Assembly (NCBI GenBank): GCA_973895155.1
Contig: OZ316893.1
Location: 26,598,001-26,662,000 of the forward strand
Origin: Marsupella aquatica
Taxonomy: Eukaryota; Marchantiophyta
Direction: 5' to 3'
Length of the DNA stretch: 64,000 nucleotides
The translations under genes were made by a program, and so were the position numbers. Numbering within the stretch: the stretch's first letter is position 1; every line of letters begins with the position of its first letter. This document shows, piece after piece, positions 20,902-31,713 of this stretch. The notes under the pieces were generated by a model. The model worked only from the letters and a program-made list of their open reading frames with translations, did not search any database and was not told the DNA's origin.

Positions 20902-22271
20902 ATAAGAAAATCAGGAAAAAATATCATTTTTCACAACATCTCAAAAAACTCAAAACTAATCACCACCGCGTAGCCCACAAAGCTAGGAGTCCAACACTGA
21001 AATCCAAAATCAAAATCAAAATCGGACGGAAAAGTTATTCAAATTTTGATCGGGGTGGGTAAAACCTTGGAAAATTCCCCCATTTTTACCACCTCAGGGA
21101 ATAACCAAAATGCCAAGTACAACCCATCGTCGGAATTGCAATTCAATTGGCGTGCCGCGTTGCTAACTTCAATGGCTATGACCTTGCCAAAAAGGAACCA
21201 AAAAAATTACCGCTTGGTGCGTGGAATCTTTGTCGGACAACTGAAAACACGCTCTCTATTTTTTTCAAAATATTCTATGTATAGTAGAGCAGGTCTCACA
21301 AGGGGCCATTCCCCCTGTCCAAGCGGTTAAATCCGGGGGTTACCGGGCCCGGGACAGCCAATTACAAATGCCAAGAGGGAAAAACAAAATATTGGCCCCT
21401 AAAAGGAGGTTGAAGCCCCTTTTGAAAAAACAGGCGTATTTAGGGGGGGCGGGTATGCACATACGCGACGAGGGTGTATGGCCGGGCTGAGTCAAGGGCG
21501 CATGCAGGATACGAAGGGCAAAAGGGAGGGGGAAAATGGCCATACAAAAAAATTGCCCTCAAGTAACCCCCCAAAATGCCAATTTAATCACAAAAAAAAG
21601 GCTGGTTACAAACCTTGCCGCTGTCGCTTTACACAAGCAAAGTGAACATCGTTGACGGGAAAAGTTGCCAAATCACAGTGGCTCAGTCTGCAAGCTCAGT
21701 AGAGGAAAAACTTTTCGTCATGTTGCCTTCACTCCGAGTGAAGTGCCAATCTCGGACTCATAACAACCACTTCACGGCGATCTCTCCGTTGAGCCCTAGC
21801 ACTTTGTGTTTCTTCCTCCGAGTCGGACGTGACAACGAGTAACCCGGTTCAGATGAGAACAAGCTCCATAGCCTGTGAAAAAATCTGAACGCCTCCTTCA
21901 CTCATCACGACACACTCGGTAACCACTCGGCAGTAACTCAGCTACCGAAATGACCAGCTTGCTTCAATCTTCAACTTGAGCTACAACATGCAACGCCTTG
22001 TGCACCGCAAAGCTCACATTGTTGCAAAAACAAACTTTGGTCTCTCCCCCAAAATACCGTCGAACACGAAAAACTCCAGATCGACGCAAACTCCAATTCC
22101 TCCACACCACTGATACCAACCAGTGAGTTCTATGCACCGATAGAAAGCCCTCTAACTAATCTATTTGCTTAGCCACACACATTCGAGTTTCATGCGACGA
22201 AACTCCGAATGCAACACTGACAATGAACGCTGGAAAACCGTCACAAAAAAACCTTGTCACCTCCCAAACAT
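20902..22271 (-). other. Copia 5' untranslated leader
   Basis: About 1.37 kb between the primer site and gag. No coding similarity is visible. It contains A-rich and G-rich runs. Confidence 0.6.
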
Positions 22272-22283
22272 GCTCTAATACCA
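22272..22283 (-). other. Copia primer-binding site
   Basis: TGGTATTAGAGC on the minus strand, two bases inside the 5' LTR. It differs by one base from the complement of plant initiator tRNA-Met (TGGTATCAGAGC), the usual primer of plant LTR elements. Confidence 0.9.
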
Positions 22284-22285
22284 AT

Positions 22286-22631
22286 TGTTGAGCATAGACG
22301 ACAATTGCAACGGTAAGCCCATGAACCATCCAACGCACAAGAGTTGACACAGAGAGATACATGGTTCACCTCCACATGAGGTTACGTCTATGGGAACACA
22401 CATGAGCTTTACTTCACTCTAGGCCGAACGACCATACCAAGCGTCCACAGTGCAAACTCTCTCTATCTCTCAACTAGCTCCGTAACAATGAGCCTGAGTT
22501 CCCACTCTCCAAGCAAAACACCGCTTGGTAATAGAGTGTGCACAACATGACTAACCTAACCAAGTCTACGACTAAGGTTAGCCTTAACTACGGTACAGTT
22601 ATAACTCTAGACGTAAGAGTAAATCCTAACA
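22286..22631 (-). repeat. Copia 5' LTR
   Basis: 346 bp, TGTTAGGATTTACTC to GCTCAACA on the element strand, matching 6100-6444. Confidence 0.92.
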
Positions 22632-22636
22632 GACGG
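22632..22636. repeat. Target-site duplication of the copia element, right copy (GACGG)
   Basis: Perfect match to 6095-6099. Confidence 0.93.
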
Positions 22637-23560
22637 GACCCTACTCATAGTTTTGTGAAACTGAAGCTCCCGTGGACTGTGTTGCAATGCTTCATTGGAG
22701 CATGGGAGCATGGTCAGTCATTGTGTTGTATTAAATGAGCAATATAAATATATGAAACTGAAGACCCCATGGACTTAAACATTTGAAAAACTGCCTGAAT
22801 TGACCAGACCAAGACCCCAGCAAAATCTTTTGTGGTACTCTGATAACACTTTTTCTTCCTGGGAGAATCCATGCCTTTTTTGCCAAAAGTACTATGGTCC
22901 ATCTGGATACAAGGTTCATGGTAGCTGAATATCTAAGCATTATTTTAGTGGAAAGATAGGTGTTACTACACTCATTACAGATGAAAAACAAAAATCCAGT
23001 TCATCAATTTAGATAAACAGTGTAGATAGATAAACAGTGTAGATAGATATTATTATGAAACCTAAGTCCAATGGATTTATGTTTGACAAAATGCCTCCAT
23101 AGACCAGGAAACCTGGATGGCAGAAATACCTATATGGAACTTGTATTTTGATGGCACTTTATTGTCAATATAAATAAATACTGTAGAGATAGATATTGTT
23201 ACAAAATAAAAACCCAGATGGACCAAGACATTGTCCTTGCCTATCCCCATGGATTGCATAAAGCAATTGTCACTTTTACACCGGGCACAAAAGAAACCCG
23301 TCACAAATCACACTTGGCAACCTTGACTATCTTGGGGAGAAAGTAGTCTAGCCATCATGATAATCCTAAATAATTAAAACCTGCTGCAAATGGTAAGGAG
23401 ACAGTTTAGGACACATTTCGGTCTAGAGTATGAACAATGTTATCTGAGTCAGTTTCAATGTTCTGAGCAAGTCTATTCAAGCTTTGCAAGTACATTGGGG
23501 CTTCATAGACAACGTGGAGGTCCATTGGGGCTTTAGTTTCTATTACTACACCAGAGAAGC
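22637..23560. other. Intergenic DNA, no gene recognised
   Basis: Short repeated phrases such as GAAACTGAAG..CCCATGGACT and TAAACAGTGTAGATAGATA recur locally. They suggest a decayed repeat; no coding signal is visible. Confidence 0.4.
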
Positions 23561-23712
23561 GAATTACACTAGAGAAACGAAAAACCAGTTCAATTACACT
23601 AGAGAAGCGAAAAACCAGTTCAATTACACTAGAGAAGCGAAAAACCAGTTCAATTACACTAGAGAAGCGAAAAACCAGTTCAATTACACTAGAGAAGCGA
23701 AAAACCAGTTCA
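23561..23712. repeat. 30 bp tandem repeat, about five copies
   Basis: Unit AATTACACTAGAGAAGCGAA plus AAACCAGTTC; the last four copies look identical and the first has AAACG for AAGCG. The 30 bp period keeps an open frame, which is why artefactual ORFs appear on both strands. It lies about 630 bp upstream of the TPR-SGNH gene. Confidence 0.92.
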
Positions 23713-23771
23713 GCCAAATTCCGTGGCAAGAGGAAGAATTGCGATCGCACACTAGCTTAGTAGTGTTCACT

Positions 23772-23837
23772 TCCTCGTGTTCTCCTCTCTCCTCGCCTCT
23801 CCTCTCTCCTCTCCTCTCCTCTCCTCTCCTCTGCCAT
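23772..23837. repeat. Pyrimidine-rich CTCTC tract upstream of the TPR-SGNH gene
   Basis: A run of CTCTCCTC-type repeats about 500 bp before the start codon, followed by a GAGGGAGG run at about 24066-24095. CT-rich stretches like these are common in plant core promoters and 5' leaders, so this may mark the transcription start region of the gene at 24340. Confidence 0.5.
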
Positions 23838-24339
23838 AACCACGACGACGACGAGCTCGGCGGGACGATGATACAGAGGAGGTACGGCGTGTGAACGAGA
23901 CGAGACGTTCGTTGGAGAGTTTGGCCTGCCATCACGGGAGATTCAATTTTATAAACTACTTCTTCATTCTGCGGGTCAGGTCTAGTGATGTAGCAGCTGG
24001 AGTTTCCGAGAAGGGTATGGAATCGATGGACGGAAACCCAGAAAGCAGGTTCTGGCGTCGGGCGGTGAGGGAGGGAGGGAGGGAGAGAGAAAAGCTGCTC
24101 GAGAAGTGGTGTTGCGTTCGTGCCGTCTTGCTTTGAATGTCGTGGGATTCTAATCCTCGTTGGTATCGCAGCGGAGTTGTGAAGAATTGCCAGTCAGGGC
24201 GAATACGATCAGGGGAGAGGAGAAGAGTTCGTATCACGCTAGAGATTCAGGCCAATTTCTGAGAAAGGGAACTGGATTTTAGGGCTGGTGGTGCGTCTTC
24301 TTATCCAGTTGACCTTAGATCGATGCGAGTGAAGAAGAG

Positions 24340-26910
24340 ATGGAGGAATCGAAGAAGGAGATGAAGGTGTATGTTCATTACGAAGGCTCGCCCGAGTACA
24401 CGCACGTGGCGAGGATAACCTGGGGCCTTACCGTAGAACAGCTCGCCGTGGAGTTCACACGCGTCTACAATGCTAAGCATGGGCGGTTGGTTTGCCTTGA
24501 TCCGGCGATGATCCACCTTCTGAATGGAAGGCGTCGGATGTCAAAATCGGCCAACTTAATACGACTTGTGAAGGATAGGTCTGATATTTTCGTGGAACGG
24601 GAAAGTCCTAGTAGTGCTGCCGGCTTGGGTCGGCCAATTGAGCAGAGCTTGTCATCCAGAGTTGAGGAGAATAAATTGAAGAAGGAATTGTCACTGAGAG
24701 AAGAGAAGAGCAAATCGAAGCAGCGAGTTATCTTGAGACAGAAGGAAAGAGCACCGAAAGGAGAATTGGCCTCTGCAGTTTTTGATCAGGAGCAAGAGTT
24801 AGCGATTGAAGCGGACCTGGCCTCCGCTGTCGAAAAAGTTGCTGGAGAGGGCCAGGAACTCCAAGAGCCTTTCATCTGTGCTCTGCTGGTGAGTGCAATT
24901 AAGGCCCAACAGCTAAAGAAGTACAGCTTTGCAGGTAAACTGTTCTCAAAAGTCTTGTACGTTCTTCCCAAACAAAAAATTTGCTTAAGGGGATTAGCCT
25001 CTATGGCACTTGTAATTCGTAAGTATTCCGAGGCAATTGAATGGCTACAGCGTGGTGTGGAGGAGTACCCGAGGGATGCTCTCTTTCATGCACGATTGGG
25101 TGATGCATATTCAGGTCTCGACAAGTACGACGATGCACTCAGTGAGTATGACCTTGCATTGGGTCTCGCTTTGGAGGATAAAACTGTAGAGATTGCCAAT
25201 GTGGACGGCTCAGCTTTATCAAACCTTAAAATGGAATTAGGAGTACCACAAAATGTTTTGGAGAGGCTTCAATGCGATCCGCGGCTCGTCCAGGATCCCA
25301 GCGCTGGAGACATTCTGGGTGCCATCTCTGTGGATGGATTACAGATTTCTTCTGCAGCAGCCCTTGGTAAGCAGGGAAACATTGAAGCGGCAGATCGCAT
25401 TCTCAAGTCAATTTTGGGTCAAAATGCTGAAAATTCTGATGCTTTATATGAGTATGGGACTCTTCTCTTTGGTCTTGATCATGTCAAGGAGGCATTGAAA
25501 ATTTTCCTCAAGCTACTGGTTTCCAAGCCAGAAAATAAAAGAGTTCGCTCCAGTGTCTCAAAGGCAATCAAGCACCAACAAGGTATGGAACTATTGAAGA
25601 AGCAAGTTGCAGTGGAGCCCGCAGCAGCTCCGGTCCTTGCATATCTTGCCTCGTGTGTAAAGGATTATGGGGCAGTTGACGAAGCAATAGAGCTTTATGG
25701 TATTGCAATTAAGTTGTCTCCTTTATCAGTGGGCTACTATCTGAGCTTAATTCATCTGTATGAGGTGATGTATGAGTACCTGAAGGCTATCGGGTTAGCA
25801 GTCTCACTCTTTGGAAGCTTCCCATCTTTCTCTTTAAGCAAGCTCCAATTCAGTGACGTTATGCGGTATTTTGAAGGTCCCAACTGGACTGAATCTCCTG
25901 ACGACATTAGTCAACAATGTCAATATCAGGGTTTGAAGTTCCTGGCCCGTGCGGAGTTTTTTAGATGGTTTGATGATTTACCAGCACAGAAGCAAACAAA
26001 GATCACAGGAATTGGTTCTGATTCAAGGAACGGCTCTGAAATCAAGGAACAGGGAGTTAATTGTACGTATGATGACCCACAGCTGGATGGCCTCGCAGTG
26101 TTGTTCACTGTAACGAAAATTCTTTTTGTTGGTGGCGCAATTGAACGTGCTCAGCACTTGGCAAGACTCATAGAGCCTGCAAGACTTGCATCAAGTAAAC
26201 CGCTGCATCAGACACTTATTCGCAACGAGGCTGCTTACTTCACCTCTGTAAAGCAGATTCTGGAGCAGTATCCTATACCAACTCCACTTCCGCCTCTGAA
26301 AGAATATGCGCCTCTCTATCTCGCTGGAGACAGCCACTGCTTGTCAGCAGCATGGAGGAAAGTGCGCTTGCGAGGCCAGAATCGCTTGCTTGTGCCCATG
26401 CTTGTCACTGGTCTGAAGGTGTGGCACCTTCGTCCAGAGAGTCAGTTCTATCCCAAATATGCATTTGAAAACGTTATGCAGAGTGTGGCAGATGGGGCTC
26501 AACTTGTGATGGTGTATGGAGAAATTGACTGCCGAGAAAGCATAATAGCCGCAGTAGAGAAAGGAATTTATAAGACCGAGGAGCACGGAGTAGAGGTTGT
26601 TGTTAATATCTACCTTGAGGTCCTCCAACAGCTCATTTTCAGTAGGGGTTTTGAGCTCTTTGTGCATCCAGTGCCACCAGTATTAAATGAAACACGGGCA
26701 ATAGTACTCATTTTTAACAGGATTCTCAAGGGAAGACTAGAAGCTCTCAAGGGGAGGAGTGCTGCTGGCAAACGACTCCATTGGCTTGACTTTGCGCCCG
26801 ACTTGCTAACAGCTGAAGGCCTTCTGAAAGAGCAGTTCAAACTGGATGGAACGCACTTGAGTCCAAAATATTCTGCGCTTCTACACCGGGAGCTTGGTAA
26901 AGTTAAGTAA
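24340..26910 (+). CDS. TPR protein with N-terminal ubiquitin-like region and C-terminal SGNH-like domain
   Basis: A single-exon reading frame of 856 residues starting at ATG (GAGATGG context). Residues about 5-85 look like a beta-grasp region (MKVYVHYEGSPEYTHVARI, then LLNGRRRMSKS). Residues about 180-470 hold TPR-like helical pairs: KYSFAGKLFSKVLYVLPKQ, KYSEAIEWLQRGVEEYPRDA, KYDDALSEYDLALGLA, VKEALKIFLKLLVSKPEN, VDEAIELYGIAIKLSP. The C-terminal part, from about 660, has the SGNH blocks LAGDSHCLS (nucleophile Ser), VYGEIDCRES and DGTHLSPKY (Asp and His). The fold is inferred from motifs; the substrate is unknown. There is no signal peptide or membrane segment, so it is probably cytosolic. The gene looks intact. 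Confidence 0.85.
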   Translation: MEESKKEMKVYVHYEGSPEYTHVARITWGLTVEQLAVEFTRVYNAKHGRLVCLDPAMIHLLNGRRRMSKSANLIRLVKDRSDIFVERESPSSAAGLGRPIEQSLSSRVEENKLKKELSLREEKSKSKQRVILRQKERAPKGELASAVFDQEQELAIEADLASAVEKVAGEGQELQEPFICALLVSAIKAQQLKKYSFAGKLFSKVLYVLPKQKICLRGLASMALVIRKYSEAIEWLQRGVEEYPRDALFHARLGDAYSGLDKYDDALSEYDLALGLALEDKTVEIANVDGSALSNLKMELGVPQNVLERLQCDPRLVQDPSAGDILGAISVDGLQISSAAALGKQGNIEAADRILKSILGQNAENSDALYEYGTLLFGLDHVKEALKIFLKLLVSKPENKRVRSSVSKAIKHQQGMELLKKQVAVEPAAAPVLAYLASCVKDYGAVDEAIELYGIAIKLSPLSVGYYLSLIHLYEVMYEYLKAIGLAVSLFGSFPSFSLSKLQFSDVMRYFEGPNWTESPDDISQQCQYQGLKFLARAEFFRWFDDLPAQKQTKITGIGSDSRNGSEIKEQGVNCTYDDPQLDGLAVLFTVTKILFVGGAIERAQHLARLIEPARLASSKPLHQTLIRNEAAYFTSVKQILEQYPIPTPLPPLKEYAPLYLAGDSHCLSAAWRKVRLRGQNRLLVPMLVTGLKVWHLRPESQFYPKYAFENVMQSVADGAQLVMVYGEIDCRESIIAAVEKGIYKTEEHGVEVVVNIYLEVLQQLIFSRGFELFVHPVPPVLNETRAIVLIFNRILKGRLEALKGRSAAGKRLHWLDFAPDLLTAEGLLKEQFKLDGTHLSPKYSALLHRELGKVK

Positions 26911-27155
26911 ATTGAATAAACCTGAGGGTTTCTGTATGGAGTTTGTATGACAATCTTCGGTTCTACTTTGTTTCCCTCATTCCCCATTCAAAGATGATGG
27001 GAATGGAACTCATACACCGGGAGTTTGGGAAAGTCAAGTGAATTGCATTAACTGAGGGTTTCTGTATGGAGTTCGTATCACAATCTTTGGATCTACTTTG
27101 TTGTCCTGGTTCCCCAATAAGCGCTTTCCACTCGAAGAAACGGGAATGGAACTCA
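26882..27155 (+). repeat. Tandem duplication of the gene's last codons and 3' UTR, period about 131 bp
   Basis: Unit 1 (26882-27012) begins at TACACCGGGAGCTTGG inside the final codons of the TPR-SGNH gene and runs into its 3' UTR. Unit 2 (27013 to about 27155) repeats it, including TACACCGGGAGTTTGG and the untranslated GAGGGTTTCTGTATGGAG, with scattered substitutions. Confidence 0.88.
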
Positions 27156-27781
27156 TTCAACTGTAAATAACTGTATCCACCAACTTTCACTAGGGTGTAC
27201 AGGAGGTGTATCTCTGTCTATTTGCATGTGGCTGGACAACCTCCACAACTACCAGACAGCGAGCTTAGATTGTAAACCAGCGGGAGTCAATCTGTCCAAA
27301 CCAGTGGAGGCAATGATTTTTTAAGATAATTTAGGCAACTAATGTGAATCGTCCTTGTTGACATTCTGAGGACAGCAGTTTGTCAACAAGGGCAAGGAAT
27401 CGAGTTTCCCAATGGCAGAAGCCAGATTTTGGGTTTCGATCTTGGATTCTAGCTCCTCAAGATTAGCCATGGATATTAAAGTGCGGACTCTTTGAATTTT
27501 TACATGGTTTTCCACAAAAACAAAGTCATGCCAAGGTCTGCTGCTTTTGTACTAACACGTATAAGAGAGACGAAGATAACTTCAAATTTTGCAATTTCTC
27601 AAAGCTGCTTCTCAGCTCAATGATGAATATCCAAAGAATATCCACAAATTATTTTGGTCATTTTGCTTGTAGTCATCCTGAAATTGTGCACTTTGCGTAC
27701 TTAATTTATCCAATTAGTTGAGGCGCTCCTCTTTGCCCCCAACTCATCTCTCCTTGCAACTCACACACTCCAGACCTACTT
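27156..27781. other. Intergenic DNA
   Basis: No gene, RNA or repeat structure recognised. Confidence 0.4.
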
Positions 27782-28043
27782 GTTGACTCCCCATAGCCTG
27801 GCCATGTCACATATGCTAAACTAAAAACACTTTTACTCATTACATCACTTAACAAGATCGTGTCGACTCCCCATAGTGTCTAATGGCCTGGCCATTTCAC
27901 ATATGCTAAACTGACAACACTTTTTGCTCAATGCATAACTTAACAAGATCGTGTTGACTCCCCATAGTGTCTATGGTCTGGCCATTTCACATATGATAAA
28001 CTCACAACACTTTTGCTCAATACATCACTTAACAAAGTTGTGC
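27782..28043. repeat. Tandem repeat, three copies of about 80-91 bp
   Basis: Each copy begins G(T)(T/C)GACTCCCCATAG and contains CTGGCCAT.TCACATATG.TAAACT and ACTTAACAA. Starts are near 27782, 27862 and 27953. Copies differ by substitutions and short indels. Confidence 0.85.
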
Positions 28044-28247
28044 AACGTGCGGGCATTGGGCTAGAGGCAAGCTAGGGATTTGTGGACATGGGACTAGAGA
28101 TACACTGGTTCATGCGTGCCAAAGGGCCTTTCCATCGATGCCCATATCCAAATGCACTGCAACCTGCATGAACCCGTTGGCCTGCATCCCCTACATTCAC
28201 ATCGCTCTGAAATGGACCTGCCCTTGGATCAGTTTTCATGTGCACCT

Positions 28248-28650
28248 ACGGGGCGAGTGTACTCCACTTTGGTGGGGCTTGTATTAAACTCACCCAACTC
28301 TTACCAAAAACAAAATGAGTACTACTAGGGGGTAAGTGTACTCCACTTTAATAAGGGTTTATTAAACTCACATATGAATAATTGACCCTATGTATTAGCT
28401 CGTTGGCGTACATCCCCTACATTTGCATTGCTCTGAAATGCACCTTCCCTTGGATCTGTTTTCATATACAATTAGGGGGGCGAGTGTATTCCACTTTGGG
28501 GAGGATTGATTTAAACTCACCCCACTTGCACAAAAGATGTCAAACACAACTAGAGGGCGAGTCCACTTTGGGGAGGATTGTATTAAACTCACCCCACTCA
28601 CACAAAGCATTTCATAACATTTAGGGGGCAAGTCTACACTGGGTGGGGTG
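28248..28650. repeat. Degenerate repeat, about five copies
   Basis: The core GGGCGAGTGTACTCCACTTT, then GGGGAGGATTGTATTAAACT and CACCCCAC, recurs near 28250, 28328, 28475, 28552 and 28621 with uneven spacing. No coding sense. Confidence 0.75.
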
Positions 28651-31600
28651 CGTCATAATTCTTGGCATCGGCAAGGCTCACCTGCACACTACCAATGTCA
28701 CTTGGATAGAGTTATAACAAGCTCTGAGGATGTGCAAACGGTAAGATAGTCCTGAAAAAAATCACTTTGTTGGTCCCTGAAATTCGTAGTGGTTGGAACA
28801 TGTCGGATAGCAGCTGCATCGAGAGTTGGCCTTTGCAATACTTCTTGAACGCTTCAGTTGAGCTTGGTATCAATTGTAGCCTGGTATAGGCTGTGTAGCT
28901 CTCTTACACCAACTGGAGGGTGACGAGTATGACCAGTTTTGCGTATATTTTTCTAATTGGGGAGCATGTTAATCACTATCATCGTGACTTTTACCAGATG
29001 GGCCATTAAAGAAGGCCGATTTGATAAAGCTTCTCAGGTTATTAGTGGGCTCCTTCAAAGAAACCAAGGCAAGATCTGCGATATTGATATCCAGCCAATA
29101 CGAGTGCAAGAAGTAAGACATGTGATACCGCAATCTTGAGTTCACCAATGCTGTAAATGAAACACCATCTAGGCCTGTTCTTTGGTTGTGCGTCATGCAA
29201 AAAACATGATTTTGTTCTAAAACACGGAAACATTTGGATACACAATGGGAAAATGTTACTTCTTTTGTTTTGCAAAGAAATTAAAACGAGAAATCTTAAT
29301 GTGGTTCAAGGCTTCATTTCCACCAGCATCAGCTCTGAATGCAAAGCATACAAGCACAAATCATTTTGAGAATGGGTGTCTTCATACTTTTGGAACTTCT
29401 TGGATACACGTATGTCCTGAAATCGTGTCGTTAGAATCGGGACATGCTCTGATCTCAACAACTATGCATGAGTTGCATTCAAATCGCAATAAAGATTGCA
29501 GTTCGCGAAGATCCAAACTGCAGCCAAGTGCAATGTGTCAGGTGATGTGACGAAAAAAATGCCGTTGGTGTTACATTGTTTTAGAATTTATAAGGCAAAT
29601 TTTATTTCCGTGAATACTAGGGTTCAGTATCTGTGACGATCGCAGATCAATCTTAATATACTGGATTCCTAGCATGAGAGCATGGAGACCCTCAAAACTA
29701 TGACCCTTTTAATTTTGTTGAGGTTTTAGTGCACTTCGAGTTTTGGAAGGATTTGTATAGGTGTGCTTTCCCCAATGTCTCTACGTATCTTAAGAACAAA
29801 AGAAGCATGACCAGACATCTATGAATCTCTAGAAGGACGTGAAACCCTTTGGGTCAATCACATGACTTGAAACTATCCTTGTTGACATGAAAAGGTAGCT
29901 CGAAACATACTGGAGAGTAGATCATAACCAGACTAACCTGTAAAGAACGTTTTGTACAAGAAAGAGTAATCGGTGTAAGAAATCGAGATGGCAGGCTATG
30001 CTTGTAATTTGACAGTAAGAAATTGAACCTCTGGTTGGCTGATTTCTTAATGTTCTTGGTGATCGTGACGAAAGAGAGATAGGGAAAAGTTGCACATAGA
30101 CATGTCCGTTTAACAATCATCACAGCAACAGTAGTTCAAATTGAACAAGAATGATTACGTGTTGTGTTGTTGGTGGTTCATAGCGCAATTTAGGAGTAAG
30201 AGACTCTTACATTTAAACTCTAAATTGCGGTCGACACACATTTACGTCATTGCGGTCGACATGTACAACAAAGTACATATCTTCAAACTACTGGAGAGAC
30301 GTACATTGTTATTACAAGAACTTGAGTCAGGATTTGTATATCATGATGGTATATGGCCAAGGTCTAAACTCCCTTAAAGGAACTGAGGGGAAACGATTGA
30401 TTTGAATCGCTGGTCACATATGCAATCTTATTTATAGAGTACTACACGGATGGCACGTCGTCTTCGTAGTGTCTAATGTACGAGACCAATTTGGGATGAG
30501 AAGTGAAATTAGGAGAGTTTGGAGTGGTCATTCTCTTATGCTAGTTTGACTCCCAAGCTAGCGCCAGTGCTTGAAATGAGGGCACATCGGTAACTTTGCC
30601 TACGTCGGAATTGCCCCTATTGTTTGGACCTTTGCCCATGCGGCTAAACTCATACAGCTTGCTTGACTGTTTTGTCACACGCTCAGTCGAGGAAGTTTTC
30701 TTCCATAGGGAAGAGCATCCGTGAAATGCACTTCGTGCCGCTTCCTACGATGTTTCATTGGGTTATGTGTACCTTTAAAGATGCCCCCCCAAGAAGCTAA
30801 AGTTCCACTGCGAAAGGTGTTCGAGACACGGTTCACCTTATCACTAAGTTGGATACAACTGCCTTTTTTCCTTGAAATTCCTTCCATGAGGTTTGGAATA
30901 ACATGATCTAGTTCCAACTTAGTAAAATGATTGTAATTTTGGTGCGTGTCAAAGATCACGGGCGCTCTTACTTTATCTTTTCAGAGACTATTGAGGAGTG
31001 GGGCACACATTCCAGGACCGGATGAGCCAGATTAGCATTCTTTTAGCAAAATTGTTGATAATGATCTGTATAGTCGAGATAGACATACTCTTCGACGACC
31101 AATGGATGAATTGCAACATATGCAATAGGCAAATCATTGGAGGCCCTGTTCCTGTTTGTTCGTGGACATGAAGAGTACTTTTCGAAGCTCACAAGACTCG
31201 AATCTTCCAACAACCAAATGGCTGTCAATGCCCAAACTAGCATCCTGCCGTTCGCCTTCAATGCAAATTCTATTCTACCTAGATGCAACAACCGAGAAAT
31301 TTTTAAGAAGTTTGTTTCTTCGAACCTCTACTTGATTGGTAAAACCCACATATTTTGGACATTCGGTTACTTTGTACCTTTATGTGGAGTCCACGCAGAT
31401 CAAAATCAGATGCCTTAGTTTTAATATATATTACCAAGTAATGAGTGCCAGAAGTTGCATCATTAGGTGTTTGCTCACAATTTCAAGACCAAGGAAGCAA
31501 GCTATTCTTTGTTTTCTTGATGCTTGCAATAACTTCGAAGGCAGTCCTTTCCCTTGTGACAATTTTGTCATATTGTGAGACTGTTCACACAAAGATCTGG

Positions 31601-31713
31601 AGGTATCACTTAAAGGAGACAATGGCAGCAACCACTTTCGAACCTTTTCTCTCCAACAGTAAAGTTCTACAAAACATTCGTCAAACATAATGCAACAAGT
31701 GCCATTGTAAGCA
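28651..31713. other. Intergenic DNA upstream of the giant repeat gene
   Basis: About 3 kb with only short open frames (up to about 100 codons), none similar to known proteins. No terminal repeats, tRNA or splice series could be supported. The part next to 31714 presumably holds the promoter of the giant gene; an in-frame TAA at 31708-31710 lies just before its start codon. Confidence 0.4.

Larger units (their letters stand above)
6100..22631 (-). mobile_element. Ty1/copia LTR retrotransposon, defective, carrying two nested insertions
   Basis: The element runs on the minus strand from the 5' LTR (22286-22631) to the 3' LTR (6100-6444). It has a tRNA-iMet type primer site and a polypurine tract. 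Domains appear in copia order: gag with a damaged zinc knuckle, GAG-pre-integrase, integrase, RT, RNase H. Removing the nested gypsy (9284 bp plus 4 bp duplication) and the MITE-like insert (665 bp plus 5 bp) leaves about 6.6 kb, a normal copia length. The LTRs differ at roughly 34 of 346 positions (about 10%), mostly transitions, so this is the oldest of the three. Several stops make it non-coding today. Confidence 0.93.

Noticed and set aside
23561-23712. CRISPR-like array of 30 bp repeats
   Set aside because: Repeats are contiguous with no spacers, and the genome is a eukaryotic nuclear one.
23484-23894. 136-codon ORF with NQFNYTREAK repeats
   Set aside because: It only reflects a 30 bp tandem DNA repeat whose period is a multiple of three; the antisense frame is equally open.
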